Assembly (NCBI RefSeq): GCF_026627925.1
Contig: NZ_JAPNLE010000009.1
Location: 3,100,001-3,164,000 of the forward strand
Direction of reading: 5' to 3'
From: Cupriavidus sp. D39
Lineage (GTDB): Bacteria > Pseudomonadota > Gammaproteobacteria > Burkholderiales > Burkholderiaceae
Length of the DNA stretch: 64,000 bases
Shown here: positions 53,220 to 63,375 of the stretch, piece after piece
Numbering within the stretch: position 1 is the stretch's first letter
Layout: the number at the start of each line of letters is the position of its first letter
Notes under the pieces: generated by a model
What the model was told of the DNA's origin: nothing
The model's input: only the letters and a program-made list of their open reading frames with translations
Databases searched by the model: none
Translations under genes and position numbers: made by a program

Positions 53220-54610
53220 TCAAAGTTGAGCATTGGATTTATCCGCACTTCGTTGACGCGGCTTGCGCCGCCCAACTGAAGCCCCTTGACGCTCAGTTGC
53301 GCCGGAGGAGCGCGCGAGCAGAATCTGCTTCACCTGGAGGTGAGGCATATACCGGGTAATGTCGCGGTCGTGAATCCTGTCCCGCACGTTCCGCGCTGCA
53401 TTGGTATCCGCCTGAAGAACGTCCCCGTTGGCACGGTAAAACTTGTCGCCCTCGCGCTTGCCTTGCAGCAAGCCCGTGAACGAGTCCATTTGCGACGTAT
53501 AGGCGGCGTTGACGACGACGTGCGTCGCCCCACGCTGCGTGCAAACTTCATCGAGCGCTTGAGCCAGTACCCCCTTGGCCCATGCGCTCATGCGGCGGTT
53601 GTAGTTCCGCCACTGACTCCTCCCCTTGATGGGGGACGTCAGATCTTCCGAACCGACCACTGCCGCCTTGTCCACGATGGTATGGGCGGACTGGTAGGCC
53701 ATCGTGCGCAACCGCTGCTTCGTGCGGTCCCTGCGCGCCTGCAGTTTCACGCGTCCGAGGTTGCACTTCCTGATGCGCTCGGCCTTGGCGATGCGACCAG
53801 CTTTGCGATGGGCTTTTTCGAGGGCATGCAGCCGGTTCCGTACTTTGCCGGTCTTCGAAACCTGGTCGCTGTAAGCGCTCAGCACGGCGCCGAAGGTCTG
53901 ACCATGACGCTCGCCATCGGAGTCGGCGAAGGCCTCGGTATAGCCTTTGTCGACGCCAATTTCCCCTGTGCCGCAGGGGCGCCCTTCGGCCTTCGAAGTA
54001 GCGTAGTGGATTTCGACCGCGTCACCCTTCACGATCACACGCAGGTTGCAACCCGTGAGGTCCACGTTCTTGCCGTTGCTGTCGTCGTGAGCTCGATCGA
54101 AGGGCCATACTGCCTGGCGATGTGGATGGTGATGACCAGCTGCCCGTCGCTGACGCGGCTCTGATGCTTGTCCGAGCGGACGATGAACTGATTGTCGCAA
54201 CGCGAAACGCCGTGCCGAAAGTACTTGCGCATCATCCGGTGCAGGTACTTGTCTTCGAGCCACTTGTCACTTTTGAGCAGGGTATAGAGCCGCTTTCGCT
54301 CTGCCTCGTCGGAGGTCCGCTTCGCGATGGCTTGTCGCACCTTCGCGCAGGCGGCCGCCTTGTATGTCAGGATGTCGTTGACGGCATCCTTCGTGGTCTC
54401 GGCTCGGATCGTGCCGTCCACCGCGAGCGACGCATACCAGCCGCCAGCAGTCACTTCCTTGCGGATGTCGGCCGCACTCTTGCCGACGTTCCCCAGCGCG
54501 CCGTAGCGACGCCAGAGGTCCGCTCGGACGAACGCCGTCGCCCTGCACACCGCGCGAAGCGCAGGCACGCACGACGACGTCCCATAGAGAGTGCGGGTGA
54601 CGGTTGTCAT
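53220..54610 (-). CDS. tnpB: TnpB, RNA-guided nuclease of the IS607 element (one frameshift)
   Basis: Restoring one base near 54102 gives 463 residues. RuvC-type residues are visible: GVDKGYTEAFADSDG (first Asp), VGSEDLTS (Glu) and QADTNAARNVRDR (last Asp). An arginine-rich helical stretch (RKCNLGRVKLQARRDRTKQRL) lies between. The usual C-x2-C zinc ribbon before the last motif is replaced by TSQMDSFTGLL and KFYRANGDVL, so the zinc ligands are missing. TnpB proteins cut DNA at the donor joint guided by an RNA from the element's right end. Confidence 0.8.
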
Positions 54611-55230
54611 TCCAGAATTTCCTTCGGTACCTTGCTACCCGGATAGTCTTCCTTGATCTGCTTTTTGTACTTGCGCATGCCGTCCAGGCGGCATGAGAAC
54701 GTATGGACGATGGCAAGCAGGTCCTCAACCATTTCCTGCTCTGGCGACAGCGATTCCTGATTAACCACGATGATCTCGCAACCGTTCTCGCGCGCGAGAT
54801 GGTCGAGCAGGTCGAATCCGAAGCGAACGAGCCGGTCCTTGTGGGCGATGAGAACTCGCTCAATCTCACCACGCTGGATGCGCTCAACCAGCACGAGGAA
54901 ACGCTTGCGCTTGAAGTTCATGCCGCCGCCGACTTCCTGAATCCACTCGTCAACAGCAATTGCGCCAGCCCGGCAGTATTCCTCCATCGCCGCCACCTGA
55001 GATCGCAAGTCGTCGCGCTGCCCAGCGCTACTGACGCGGCAGTACACGATTGTCGATCGCTTCTCAGGCCCGCCGCCAAGCATCGCCCGAACATCGGACT
55101 CGTCAAAGTACCGATGTCCGGAAGGCAGGCGCTTAGCCGCCAGGATGCCTTCGCGCTCCCAGCGGCGCACCGTACTGGGAGCCCGTCCGATGCGCTTTGC
55201 GAATTCGTTGATCCGATAAACCTTGGTCAT
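54607..55230 (-). CDS. tnpA: TnpA, IS607-type serine transposase
   Basis: The 207-residue protein begins with a MerR-like HTH (YRINEFAKRIGRAPSTVRRWEREG), then the resolvase-type catalytic domain (IVYCRVSSAGQRDDL with the Ser, VLIAHKDRLVRFGFDLL). HTH first and catalytic domain second is specific to the IS607 family. ATG 55230 was chosen; another lies three codons upstream. Its stop overlaps the tnpB start (ATGA). It looks complete. Confidence 0.95.
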   Translation of the reverse strand: MTKVYRINEFAKRIGRAPSTVRRWEREGILAAKRLPSGHRYFDESDVRAMLGGGPEKRSTIVYCRVSSAGQRDDLRSQVAAMEEYCRAGAIAVDEWIQEVGGGMNFKRKRFLVLVERIQRGEIERVLIAHKDRLVRFGFDLLDHLARENGCEIIVVNQESLSPEQEMVEDLLAIVHTFSCRLDGMRKYKKQIKEDYPGSKVPKEILE

Positions 55231-55305
55231 GGCGAGCAATTATAGATTCTGAGCAAGAATGGAGTATCAGTCGCTCGCTCCTTGCCGGGTTTCCGGATTG
55301 CAGGG

Positions 55306-55632
55306 TCAGCGCACGGCGGCGAACCAGCCCGCGATGGCCTCGATCTGCTGGTCGCTGTAGCCCTTGGCGATCTGCTGCATCACGGTGGCCTCGCGCTTGC
55401 GTTGCTTGAAGTCCTGCATCTGCCGGACCAGCTCGGACTGGTCGCGCCCGGCCAGGCTTGGCACCACGCTGCCCGCAGGCGCGCGGCCTGCCGGGCCGTG
55501 GCAGCCGGCGCAGGCGGCGGCCCAGTTGCGCGCCTGCAGCGCGGTGGCGTCGGGCGCCTGTGCGCGCGCGCCGGCTGGCCAGGCCAGCAGCGCCATCGCC
55601 ATCAGGGCAGCCAGTGTGGGGGTCTGGTTCAT
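55306..55632 (-). CDS. Class I cytochrome c (c553-like)
   Basis: The 108-residue precursor has a signal peptide (ALMAMALLAWPAGARAQ), haem motif CAGCH and the expected PSLAGRDQSELVRQM and ATVMQQIAKGYSDQQIEAIAGWF segments. It could be a SoxE/FccA-like partner of SoxF, separated from it by the IS607 element. Equally it may belong to the housekeeping group, since a cytochrome gene commonly lies next to the BON lipoprotein gene in Ralstonia-like genomes. I cannot decide between these from sequence alone. Confidence 0.85.
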   Translation of the reverse strand: MNQTPTLAALMAMALLAWPAGARAQAPDATALQARNWAAACAGCHGPAGRAPAGSVVPSLAGRDQSELVRQMQDFKQRKREATVMQQIAKGYSDQQIEAIAGWFAAVR

Positions 55633-55743
55633 GGTGTTCGCTCCGGGGTCGCGCCGCGAGGGCGTGCCAACCCTAACACAGCGCAGCGCGCGCATGTGAT
55701 GCGAAATCCGCAGATCGAACTGCGCCGGCTGCTGCCAGGCGCG

Positions 55744-55779
55744 GGCAGCGTAGGCAGCGTAGGCAGCGTAGGCAGAGTA
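55744..55779 (+). repeat. Four tandem 9-bp repeats
   Basis: GGCAGCGTA is repeated four times, the last copy with one change (GGCAGAGTA). It lies between the cytochrome and BON genes and is probably a slippage product. Confidence 0.8.
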
Positions 55780-55840
55780 GGCGAGACGGCACTGCGCGAA
55801 AAGCCGGAGCCCGTTGGCCCGGCTTTTCGCGCCGGTGCGT

Positions 55841-56653
55841 TCAGGGCAGGTTGCGGCCGGGCGGCAATGCCACCGGCGAGGCCACGGGCGATGTTACCGG
55901 GCTGGTCGTAGCGTCGGTGGCGGCGGGCGCCGACTGCACCGGCGCGGGTGTGCCGGGCGCTGCGTCTGGCGGTGCGGTCCGCCCGGTGGAGGCTGCGTCG
56001 AGCCTGGCGGCCTCGGCTTCGGTCACGTAGTCGAATGCCTTGACCACCTTGGCCACGCCGCTGGCATTGCGCGCCACATCGGTGGCGCGCTCGCCCTCGG
56101 GCGGCGTGACCACGCCGAGCAGGTAGACGACGCCCTTCTCGGTAACGATCTTGATCGAGTTCGAGGGCACGCCATCCGCGGTGACCAGCATGGTCTTGAC
56201 CTTGCTGGTGATAAAGGCGTCCTGGCTCTGCGTGACGAACGACGGCGACGAGACGATCTCAAGCTCGTTGACCACCTCGCGCGCATTGGGCAGCCCCTTT
56301 ACGTATTGGTCGATCTGCTGCTTGACCGTGTTGTCCTTGGCTTCGCCGGTCAGCAGCACCTTGCGGTTGAAGACCGACACGCTCACGCGGGCCTGGCCGT
56401 TGTAGCGCGAGTTCAGGGTGTTCTCGGCTTCGAGCTGCAGGCCGCGGTCGATGGTCTGGGTGGCGGTAGGCCGACGGTCGGTGGCCATGGTCACGCCGCC
56501 TGCCATGCCGGCGGCGATGACCGGGAAGCAGCCGGCGAGCTGCGTGGCCGCGACGGTCAGGGCCGCCACCATGGTGGCAGTGCGGGCCAGGCGTGGCAGG
56601 TGCCCGGTCAGCCGGGCGGCGCGGGATTCACGCGAGTTGGGCAGAGTCGTCAT
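55841..56653 (-). CDS. BON-domain outer-membrane lipoprotein (DolP/YraP-like)
   Basis: The 270-residue precursor has a lipobox TQLAGC at about residue 42 after a hydrophobic stretch, preceded by a long basic N-terminus. Two BON domains follow (RVSVSVFNRKVLLTGEAKD, then IVTEKGVVYLLGVV), and then an Ala/Pro-rich tail. DolP-type proteins guard outer-membrane integrity. The neighbours diaA-like and yraN-like genes repeat the order known in many proteobacteria. A shorter start nearer the lipobox is possible. Confidence 0.85.
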   Translation of the reverse strand: MTTLPNSRESRAARLTGHLPRLARTATMVAALTVAATQLAGCFPVIAAGMAGGVTMATDRRPTATQTIDRGLQLEAENTLNSRYNGQARVSVSVFNRKVLLTGEAKDNTVKQQIDQYVKGLPNAREVVNELEIVSSPSFVTQSQDAFITSKVKTMLVTADGVPSNSIKIVTEKGVVYLLGVVTPPEGERATDVARNASGVAKVVKAFDYVTEAEAARLDAASTGRTAPPDAAPGTPAPVQSAPAATDATTSPVTSPVASPVALPPGRNLP

Positions 56654-56742
56654 GCGGTCCTTGCTGAAAGCGGTGAGGCAAAAAAGGGCGGTGGTGGCAA
56701 AAGGCGGCAGCACCGCGCGGCAGGCTTGGGTGGGCGCAGGCC

Positions 56743-57363
<621 letters not shown>

Positions 57364-57428
57364 TCAAATACGGCATGCGCCGCAAGATACCGCGCATTAT
57401 GACGCAGGCGTCCGGGCTGCCTGCCGCT

Positions 57429-57821
57429 TCATTGCGCCGCGCCGGCATCGAACGCATCGCGGATCCATTCGAGCCGGCCCGGCTCCAGCGCGACGACATC
57501 CAGCCGGCAGCGCGGCTCAAAGCCCTGCCCTGCCTGCGCGGCCAGGTAATGCGCCGCCGCCAGCAGGACGCGCCGCTGCTTGGCCGGCGTGACGCTGGCT
57601 GCCGCGCCGCCATAGGCGCGGCTGGCACGCTGGCGCACCTCGACAAAGACCAGCGTGCCGTCGGCCTCGCGCATGATCAGGTCGATCTCGCCGCCTTTGC
57701 AGCGATAATTGCGAACCACGAGCGCCAGGCCTTGCCCCTCCAGGTAGTCCAGCGCGCGCGACTCGGCCCGGGCTCCCCGCGCCTGCGTCGGCGACATCGT
57801 GGATTTGAATGATGGTTTCAA
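57429..57821 (-). CDS. YraN/UPF0102 nuclease-fold protein
   Basis: The 130-residue protein carries the family signature: [30 protein letters not shown], then LVFVEVRQR, a PD-(D/E)xK-like arrangement (GEIDLI, EVRQR). The biochemical function is unknown. It diverges from rsmI across 15 bp, a very common arrangement. The start may instead be Met at 57797. Confidence 0.9.
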   Translation of the reverse strand: MKPSFKSTMSPTQARGARAESRALDYLEGQGLALVVRNYRCKGGEIDLIMREADGTLVFVEVRQRASRAYGGAAASVTPAKQRRVLLAAAHYLAAQAGQGFEPRCRLDVVALEPGRLEWIRDAFDAGAAQ

Positions 57822-57836
57822 CGGAAGTTCTCAAGC

Positions 57837-58760
57837 ATGACTGACTGGATCTCCCTGGCGGCCGGCCAGTCCTACCCGTCCGGCACCCTGTATGTGGTTG
57901 CCACCCCGATCGGCAACCTGGCCGATCTCTCGCTGCGGGCGCTGCACGTGCTCGGCCTGGTCGACGCCGTGGCTTGCGAGGACACCCGCAATACCGGGCA
58001 ACTGCTCACGCGCGTGGGGCTGCACCGCCCGCTGCTGGCGGTGCACGAGCACAACGAGCGCGAAGCGGCCGAGCGCATCAACGCGCGGCTGGCGGCCGGC
58101 GAGCGCATTGCCTATGTGTCCGATGCGGGCACGCCCGGCATCTCGGATCCGGGCGCACGGCTGGTGGAAGCGGCCCGCGCCGCCGGCCACGCGGTGGTGC
58201 CGCTGCCCGGCCCGAGCGCGACGGTGGCGGCGTTGTCGGTGGCGGGCGCGATGCTCGACAGCGGTGACGGCCGCTTCACCTTTGCCGGCTTCCTGCCGCC
58301 CAAGGCGCGTGCGCGCGCCGACGCCATCGCCGGGCTGGCCACGCTGGACCATGCCTGGGTGGTGTATGAGGCGCCGCACCGCATCGCTGACACGCTGGCG
58401 GCGCTGGCCACTGCGCTGCCGGCCGGCCGGCGGCTGCTGATCGGCCGTGAGCTGACCAAGCTGTTCGAGGAAATCAAGGTGCTGCCCGTGAGCGAGGCGC
58501 CGGCCTGGCTGGCCGCCGATCCGTCGCGCGCCAAGGGCGAGTTCGTGCTGGTGGTGGAAGGCGCATCGCCCGTGGCGGCGGAGGCAGGCCTGCCCGACGC
58601 CCGCGCCCAGCAGGTGCTGGGCCTGCTGCTGGCCGAGTTGCCGGCCAAGCGGGCCGCCAAGCTTGCCGCCGCCATTACCGGCGCCCCGACCGATGCGCTG
58701 TACCGGCTGGCGCTGGCCCAGCGCGCCGAAGACAGCGCCGACGACGAAACCACGGAGTAA
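57837..58760 (+). CDS. rsmI: 16S rRNA 2'-O-methyltransferase RsmI
   Basis: The 307-residue protein has the SAM-dependent tetrapyrrole-methylase-like fold with YVVATPIGNLADLSLRAL, CEDTRNTGQLL, YVSDAGTPGISDPGARLV and PLPGPSATVAAL, all RsmI signatures. It methylates the ribose of C1402 in 16S rRNA. It diverges from yraN. The length is normal. Confidence 0.97.
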   Translation: MTDWISLAAGQSYPSGTLYVVATPIGNLADLSLRALHVLGLVDAVACEDTRNTGQLLTRVGLHRPLLAVHEHNEREAAERINARLAAGERIAYVSDAGTPGISDPGARLVEAARAAGHAVVPLPGPSATVAALSVAGAMLDSGDGRFTFAGFLPPKARARADAIAGLATLDHAWVVYEAPHRIADTLAALATALPAGRRLLIGRELTKLFEEIKVLPVSEAPAWLAADPSRAKGEFVLVVEGASPVAAEAGLPDARAQQVLGLLLAELPAKRAAKLAAAITGAPTDALYRLALAQRAEDSADDETTE

Positions 58761-58832
58761 ATCGAACTGGAGAGTGAGGCTGGCGCCGACGGCGTCGCGG
58801 ACCTGGCTTGGCTGCATGGTCCGCGCCCCGGC

Positions 58833-59605
58833 TCAGCGGCTCTTGCGCTTGGTGCTCGCCGGCTTGCGCGTTTTGCGTGCCGTGCGCGCTGGCTTGGCCG
58901 GGTTGTCGGCCAGTTCGGAACCGGTGTAGGCATCGTCGCCGCCGTCGCCCGCATCGTCGTCGCTTGGCGCGATCTGCGGCCCCAGCGCTGCCACCTCGGA
59001 GCGCGACAGGCGCCGGATCTCCACCTGGGTCGAGCCGTGCTCGGTGAAACCGAGTCGCTTGGCGGCGCCGTAGGACACGTCGAGGACGCGGTTGCCGTGA
59101 TATGGCCCGCGATCGTTGATGCGAACAACCGCTACCTTGCTGTTGCGCAGGTTGCGCACCAGCACCCAGCTATCGAGCGGCAGCGAGGGATGCGCGGCGG
59201 TCATCGCGCGCATGTCGAAGCGCTCGCCATTGGCGGTCTTGCGGCCATGGAAGCCCTTGCCATACCAGGACGCCATGCCACGCTGCTCGTAGGAACCGAG
59301 ATCGGGCCGCAGGCCTTCCAACGATCCCTGGCCCCTGCCTTCGCCCAGCGAATCGCTGCTGCCCCAGCGGAACAGGCCCCAGCCGTTGCCGTTGTCTTTC
59401 TGGGCTTGGTCCGTAGGTGCGCCCTTTGCCGCTTTGCCCGGCTTGGCGGGCTTTGCGCTTCCGGGGTGGCGGCGGTGGGCGCGCCCTCCTGCGATTGATC
59501 CGCCGGCGGGATCGCACAGGCGGCCAGCGCCAGCGCGCACGAAGCGTGCAGGCACAGGCGGACGATCCGCCCGGGGCGGGAAAGATAGGGGGCTAACCAA
59601 GGCAT
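58833..59605 (-). CDS. rlpA: RlpA, septal-ring lytic transglycosylase lipoprotein (one frameshift)
   Basis: Restoring one base near 59461 joins a lipoprotein start frame (CLHASCALALAACAIPP, lipobox LAAC) to the RlpA frame, giving 257 residues. The double-psi beta-barrel core is clear: GMASWYGKGFHGRKTANGE, MTAAHPSLPL, VVRINDRGPY and LDVSYGAAKRLG. RlpA cuts glycan strands lacking stem peptides. The C-terminus is basic (RTARKTRKPASTKRKSR) rather than carrying a SPOR domain, which many RlpA proteins have. Confidence 0.85.
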
Positions 59606-59913
59606 CGCGGGAGTCTAGCATCACGCAGTTACACCTATGGCCCTTGATTATGTTACGAATTGTCTGTAACAGACGGTAAAAACCGTACCCGATTCGGCGG
59701 CTGTGGGGCGCAATGCCAGTCCTGGCAAGGCTTTCACGGGTGTGATGCCCGCATGGCTTGATGTCTTTGCCGCGCTGCCTCGCGCAGCACGTTCCAGTGT
59801 GCCCGACGCTACAATGCGAGGACTATTCCAATCGCGGGCCCGCCGGCGGCTGCGCCAATTGTGGCGCATCAGGCGCTCGCGGCGTCCCGTATTCCCCTCC
59901 CGAATTCCACTCC
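59606..59913. other. Intergenic region between rlpA and the MBL-fold gene
   Basis: No gene is visible. TACAAT at 59810-59815 could be a -10 box for the rightward gene, without a convincing -35. TTGTCTGTAACAGAC near 59658 forms a short dyad and may lie in the rlpA promoter. Confidence 0.35.
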
Positions 59914-60564
59914 ATGCAAGTCCTACTGATTCCCGTGACGCCTTTCCAGCAGAACTGCGCGCTGCTGATCGACGAGACCACCGGCCGCGCCGCGGTGACC
60001 GATCCCGGCGGCGACCTTGACCGCATCCATGCCGCGGTCAAGGAGCACGGCGTGACGCTGGAGAAGATCTTCCTCACGCACGGCCATGTGGACCATTGCG
60101 CGGGCGCCGCCTCGCTCTCGCGCGAACTCGGGATCCCGATCGAGGGGCCGCACGAGGAAGAGCGTTTCTGGATCGAGCAATTGCCGGAGCAAACGCGCCG
60201 CTTCGGCTTTGGCCACGCCGAGGTCTTCGAGCCGCAGCGCTGGCTGGACACGGGCGACACCGTGCAGTTCGGCAACGAGACGCTGGAGGTCTACCACTGC
60301 CCGGGCCACACGCCCGGCCACGTGGTGTTTTTCTCGCGCGCCAACCGGCTCGCCATCGTGGGCGATGTGCTGTTCGCCGGCTCGATCGGCCGCACCGACT
60401 TTCCGCGCGGCAACCACGCCGACCTGATCCGCTCGATCCGCACCCATCTGTGGCCGCTGGGCGAAGACGTCACCTTTGTGCCCGGCCACGGACCGGTCTC
60501 CACCTTTGGCGAGGAGCGCAAGAACAACCCGTACGTGGCGGACCACCTGATTGATGTGGGCTAG
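59914..60564 (+). CDS. MBL-fold hydrolase, glyoxalase II-like (YcbL type)
   Basis: The 216-residue protein has the metallo-beta-lactamase zinc motif [11 protein letters not shown] and further ligands in [27 protein letters not shown] and FVPGHGP. It is of the short YcbL-type hydroxyacylglutathione hydrolase group. ATG 59914 was chosen since homologues start [14 protein letters not shown]. The upstream frame is open but looks non-coding. Confidence 0.88.
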   Translation: MQVLLIPVTPFQQNCALLIDETTGRAAVTDPGGDLDRIHAAVKEHGVTLEKIFLTHGHVDHCAGAASLSRELGIPIEGPHEEERFWIEQLPEQTRRFGFGHAEVFEPQRWLDTGDTVQFGNETLEVYHCPGHTPGHVVFFSRANRLAIVGDVLFAGSIGRTDFPRGNHADLIRSIRTHLWPLGEDVTFVPGHGPVSTFGEERKNNPYVADHLIDVG

Positions 60565-60623
60565 TGGCCAAGTGGACTAAGCCCGCAACCCGCTTTCCCC
60601 GGACTTCATTCCCAAGGCAGGAC

Positions 60624-61283
60624 ATGGCCAAACGACAGGCACCTGACACCCGTCCCGAAATCTATGTAAGCACCGACGTGGAGGCCGACGGCCCCATCCC
60701 GGGGCCGCACTCCATGCTGTCGTTTGCCTCCGCCGCCATGCTGGCGGACAAGACCGTGCTGAGCACCTTCTCGGCCAACCTGGAAACGCTGCCGGGCGCC
60801 GCCGGTCATCCGGCCCAGATGCAGTGGTGGCAAACCCAGCCGGAAGCCTGGGCCGCCTGCCGGAAAGACCTGGAGCCACCCGAGCGGGCCATGGTGCGCT
60901 ATGTGGAGTGGGTGGAAAGCCTGCCCGGCAAGCCGGTCTTCGTGGCCTTTCCGGCTGGCTTCGATTTCACCTGGATGTTCTGGTACATGATGCGTTTTGC
61001 CGGCCGCTCGCCGTTTGGCTGGGCCGCGCTCGACATCAAGACGCTGGGGTTCGCCATGACCGGGCTGCCCTACCGCAGGACCGTCAAGCCGGCGTTGCCC
61101 GCCGCATGGAAGGACCCGCTGCCGCACACCCATGTGGCGCTGGACGATGCGCTGGAGCAAGGCGCGCTGTTCTGCAACATGCTCGCGGAGCTGCGCGCGC
61201 GGCAGGCCACGCTGGCCGCCACCGATGCTGCTGCCAAGGCCGCGTCCGAAGGCGATGCATCGCCGGCCACCCCGGCAGCCTGA
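60624..61283 (+). CDS. DnaQ-like 3'-5' exonuclease (DEDD superfamily)
   Basis: The 219-residue protein shows the DEDD pattern: [14 protein letters not shown] (D-x-E), [12 protein letters not shown] (Asp) and [11 protein letters not shown] (His and Asp). It resembles bacterial exoribonuclease-like proteins of the Rv2179c type rather than proofreading subunits. I chose ATG 60624 because AGGCAGGAC precedes it; the frame is open 20 codons further. It follows the MBL-fold gene by 60 bp and may be cotranscribed. Confidence 0.7.
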   Translation: MAKRQAPDTRPEIYVSTDVEADGPIPGPHSMLSFASAAMLADKTVLSTFSANLETLPGAAGHPAQMQWWQTQPEAWAACRKDLEPPERAMVRYVEWVESLPGKPVFVAFPAGFDFTWMFWYMMRFAGRSPFGWAALDIKTLGFAMTGLPYRRTVKPALPAAWKDPLPHTHVALDDALEQGALFCNMLAELRARQATLAATDAAAKAASEGDASPATPAA

Positions 61284-61458
61284 GCCTGCTCGCCGGCAGA
61301 TTGCCGGCGGCCACCTGCGCCAGCTTCGCATCCTGTGTGGCGCCAGCTATAGTTAAGACGTATATGGCATCCGAACCCACCCTGTCTCAGGGCTGCCGCG
61401 GTGCCACGCCATATACGGCTTACACGGCCTCGCGAGCCACGCCCAGGAGGTGTCGCCC

Positions 61459-61686
61459 ATGCGTTTCCATCCCGACCTGCACTTGCGCCATATGGTCGGC
61501 CGGTTGCACTGGCCGCACGCGACGCCATCTTCGCGCGAGTCCACCCGCCCGCATTCCCTGGAGGAAGACGCCGAAGTCGCCAAGGCCACGGTCTACGTGA
61601 GCGCGGTGACGCTGGTGATCCTGCTGGTGGTCCTGGCGGCAATCGCTTTCGGCCAGGAGGCCATGCACTGGCTGGGTGTTCATTAG
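61459..61686 (+). CDS. Small single-pass membrane protein
   Basis: The 75-residue product starts at ATG 61459, with a strong AGGAGGTG upstream. One membrane helix (YVSAVTLVILLVVLAAIAF) lies at residues 45-63 with a short outside tail ending HWLGVH. The N-terminal part is His-rich and basic. Function unknown. A strong terminator follows. Confidence 0.65.
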   Translation: MRFHPDLHLRHMVGRLHWPHATPSSRESTRPHSLEEDAEVAKATVYVSAVTLVILLVVLAAIAFGQEAMHWLGVH

Positions 61687-61723
61687 ACGACCCGCCTGAA
61701 GCAAATCAGCCTCCCTGACCGGG

Positions 61724-61755
61724 CCGGCCCCCACCTAGGTGGGGGCCGGTTTTAT
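61724..61755 (+). terminator. Rho-independent terminator
   Basis: A fully self-complementary 26-bp stem (arm CCGGCCCCCACCT) is followed by TTTTATT. It ends the rightward 59.9-61.7 kb group and lies 40 bp from the end of the convergent arsC-like gene. Confidence 0.85.
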
Positions 61756-61794
61756 TCTGGGGCCAAGGTTTGCGGGTGCGCTGCCGGTGCCGGC

Positions 61795-62154
61795 TCAGGC
61801 CAGCAAGGGGGCGACGTTCTCCGGCGGACGCCCGATGGCGGCGCGGCGGTTGCGCACGACCAGCGGGCGTTGCAGCAGGATGGGATGGTCGGCCACCGCG
61901 CCCAGCACCTCGGCATCGGTCAGGCCCGGATCGGCCAGGCCCAGCTCCTTGTAAGGCGCCTCGTTGTTGCGCACCATCTCGCGCACCGGCACGCCCAGCA
62001 TGGTATGGAGCTGCTTGAGCGTGGACAGCGTGGGCGGCGTCTTCAGGTATTCCACGATCGCCACGGGCTCGCCCAGCCGGCCGGCGGCTGCCTCGACCAA
62101 CGCGAGGGTTTCACGCGATTTCGAGCAACGGGGGTTGTGATAGATGGTGATCAT
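61795..62154 (-). CDS. arsC: Glutaredoxin-type arsenate reductase (ArsC family)
   Basis: The 119-residue protein begins ITIYHNPRCSKSRETLALV with the catalytic Cys, and continues EYLKTPPTLSTLKQLHTMLG and HPILLQRPLVVRNRRAAIGRPPE, the Arg-containing anion pocket of ArsC. Members reduce arsenate with glutathione/glutaredoxin. No other ars genes are close, so a housekeeping role is equally possible. Confidence 0.9.
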   Translation of the reverse strand: MITIYHNPRCSKSRETLALVEAAAGRLGEPVAIVEYLKTPPTLSTLKQLHTMLGVPVREMVRNNEAPYKELGLADPGLTDAEVLGAVADHPILLQRPLVVRNRRAAIGRPPENVAPLLA

Positions 62155-62267
62155 GGCGGTACTCCTGGTTCGACTGATGCCCCTGGCCCGTCCGGTTCCG
62201 GGGCTGAAACCCGCACTATACAAGCGGCGCTGCCTGCCCGCATGCCCCCGAGAGGTGGCATATCAGC

Positions 62268-63175
62268 TCAAGGCGGGCTTTCCTTTTCGGGCGCAAGCCG
62301 TAGCAGGGCCGCCACGGTGGCGCGCAGCCCTGCGCGCAGCGGCTTGTCGTGGCGCAGCACCAGCGCCAGCGTGCGCGCCAGCGGCGGGGCAAGCGGGCGC
62401 ACGGCGATCCGCGCGCGCGGCTGGCCTGGCGGCAACGCCATGCCCGGCAGCACTGAGTAACCCAGCCCGGCGCCGACCAGCTCCTTGATCGCCTCGACGC
62501 TATCAAGCTCCATCACCGGGCGCGCGCTGATGCCGGCGCGCAGGAACCATTCGTCCACCAGCCGGCGCGTATTGCCGCCGGGCGAGAACAGCACCAGCGG
62601 CCTGCCGGCCAGATCGGCCGGCGTCACTGTGGCGGGCAGCGGAGCGTCGTCGGCCGGGCCGATCGCCACGAACGGGTCTTCCAGCACCGGCGTGATGTCG
62701 AACATCCGGCCGGAGGCAGGCAACGTCACGAAGGCCAGGTCCAGGGCGTTGTCTTCCACCCCTTGAGCGCCTCGCCGGTGTTTTCCGTGCTGACCACGAT
62801 CTCCAGCGCCGGCATGGCGCGGCGCAGGTCGCGCAGCACCGCCGGCAGCAGGTAGATGCAGGCGGTGGCGCCGGTGCCCAGCCGCACCCGGCCGATCACC
62901 CCGCCGGCGTGGCGCGCCATGCTGTCGTCGGCGGCGGCCAGCGCCCCGGCCACGCCGCGCGCGTGCGCCAGCAGATCCTCGCCGGCTGCGGTGGGCAGCA
63001 CATGGCGTCCCACCCGTTCGAGCAGGCGCAGGCCATAGCGCTGCTCAAGCTGGCGGACCTGCAGGCTGACCGCCGGCTGGCTCAAGCCGAGGCGCTCGGC
63101 AGCCGCCGAAAAGCTGCCAAGATCGCAAACCAGCGAAAAGGCCTGCAGGAAGTCGGGATTGAGATGCCGCATCAC
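62268..63175 (-). CDS. LysR-family transcriptional regulator (one frameshift)
   Basis: Restoring one base in the C4 run at 62759-62762 joins two frames into 302 residues. The N-terminal winged HTH is typical (FLQAFSLVCDLGSFSAAAERLGLSQPAVSLQVRQLEQR), here quoted with the family's usual length. The second frame is the effector-binding domain (EDNALDLAFVTLPASGRMFD, VGAGLGYSVLPGMAL). It diverges from the GNAT acetyltransferase gene across 200 bp and probably regulates it and itself. Confidence 0.85.
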
Positions 63176-63184
63176 AAAGAATTT

Positions 63185-63199
63185 TTATGCGCCGCATAA
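63185..63199. promoter_or_regulatory. Candidate LysR-type operator
   Basis: TTATGCG and CGCATAA flank one C, 10 bp before the LysR start and about 180 bp before the divergent acetyltransferase gene. A palindrome so near the start suits autorepression; it is not a classical T-N11-A box. Confidence 0.4.
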
Positions 63200-63375
63200 G
63201 TCAGCGAAGCTTCCTTTATAGCATCGGCGCAAGGTAAGGTTGCGGCGTGCCCCGGCCCTTGCCTGCTGCGGGGCAACTTGCTGCAACACGGCTTCCATCC
63301 CTATTTCGCTTTTCCTCCGGCATCGACTACGCTCGATCCGGCCCACCTGTCCAGACCACTCGCCGCGCCAGCATC

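Larger units (their letters stand above)
53205..55258 (-). mobile_element. IS607-family insertion sequence
   Basis: The element contains a serine-recombinase tnpA overlapping a tnpB by 4 bp, the defining IS607 layout. The ends are not sharply defined, because IS607 elements lack inverted repeats and target duplications. TTGCTC-type motifs occur near the left end (two copies at 55235-55256 on the minus strand) and TGCTCAA/TTGAGCA near 53216-53232. The element lies between a cytochrome gene and soxF. Confidence 0.8.
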
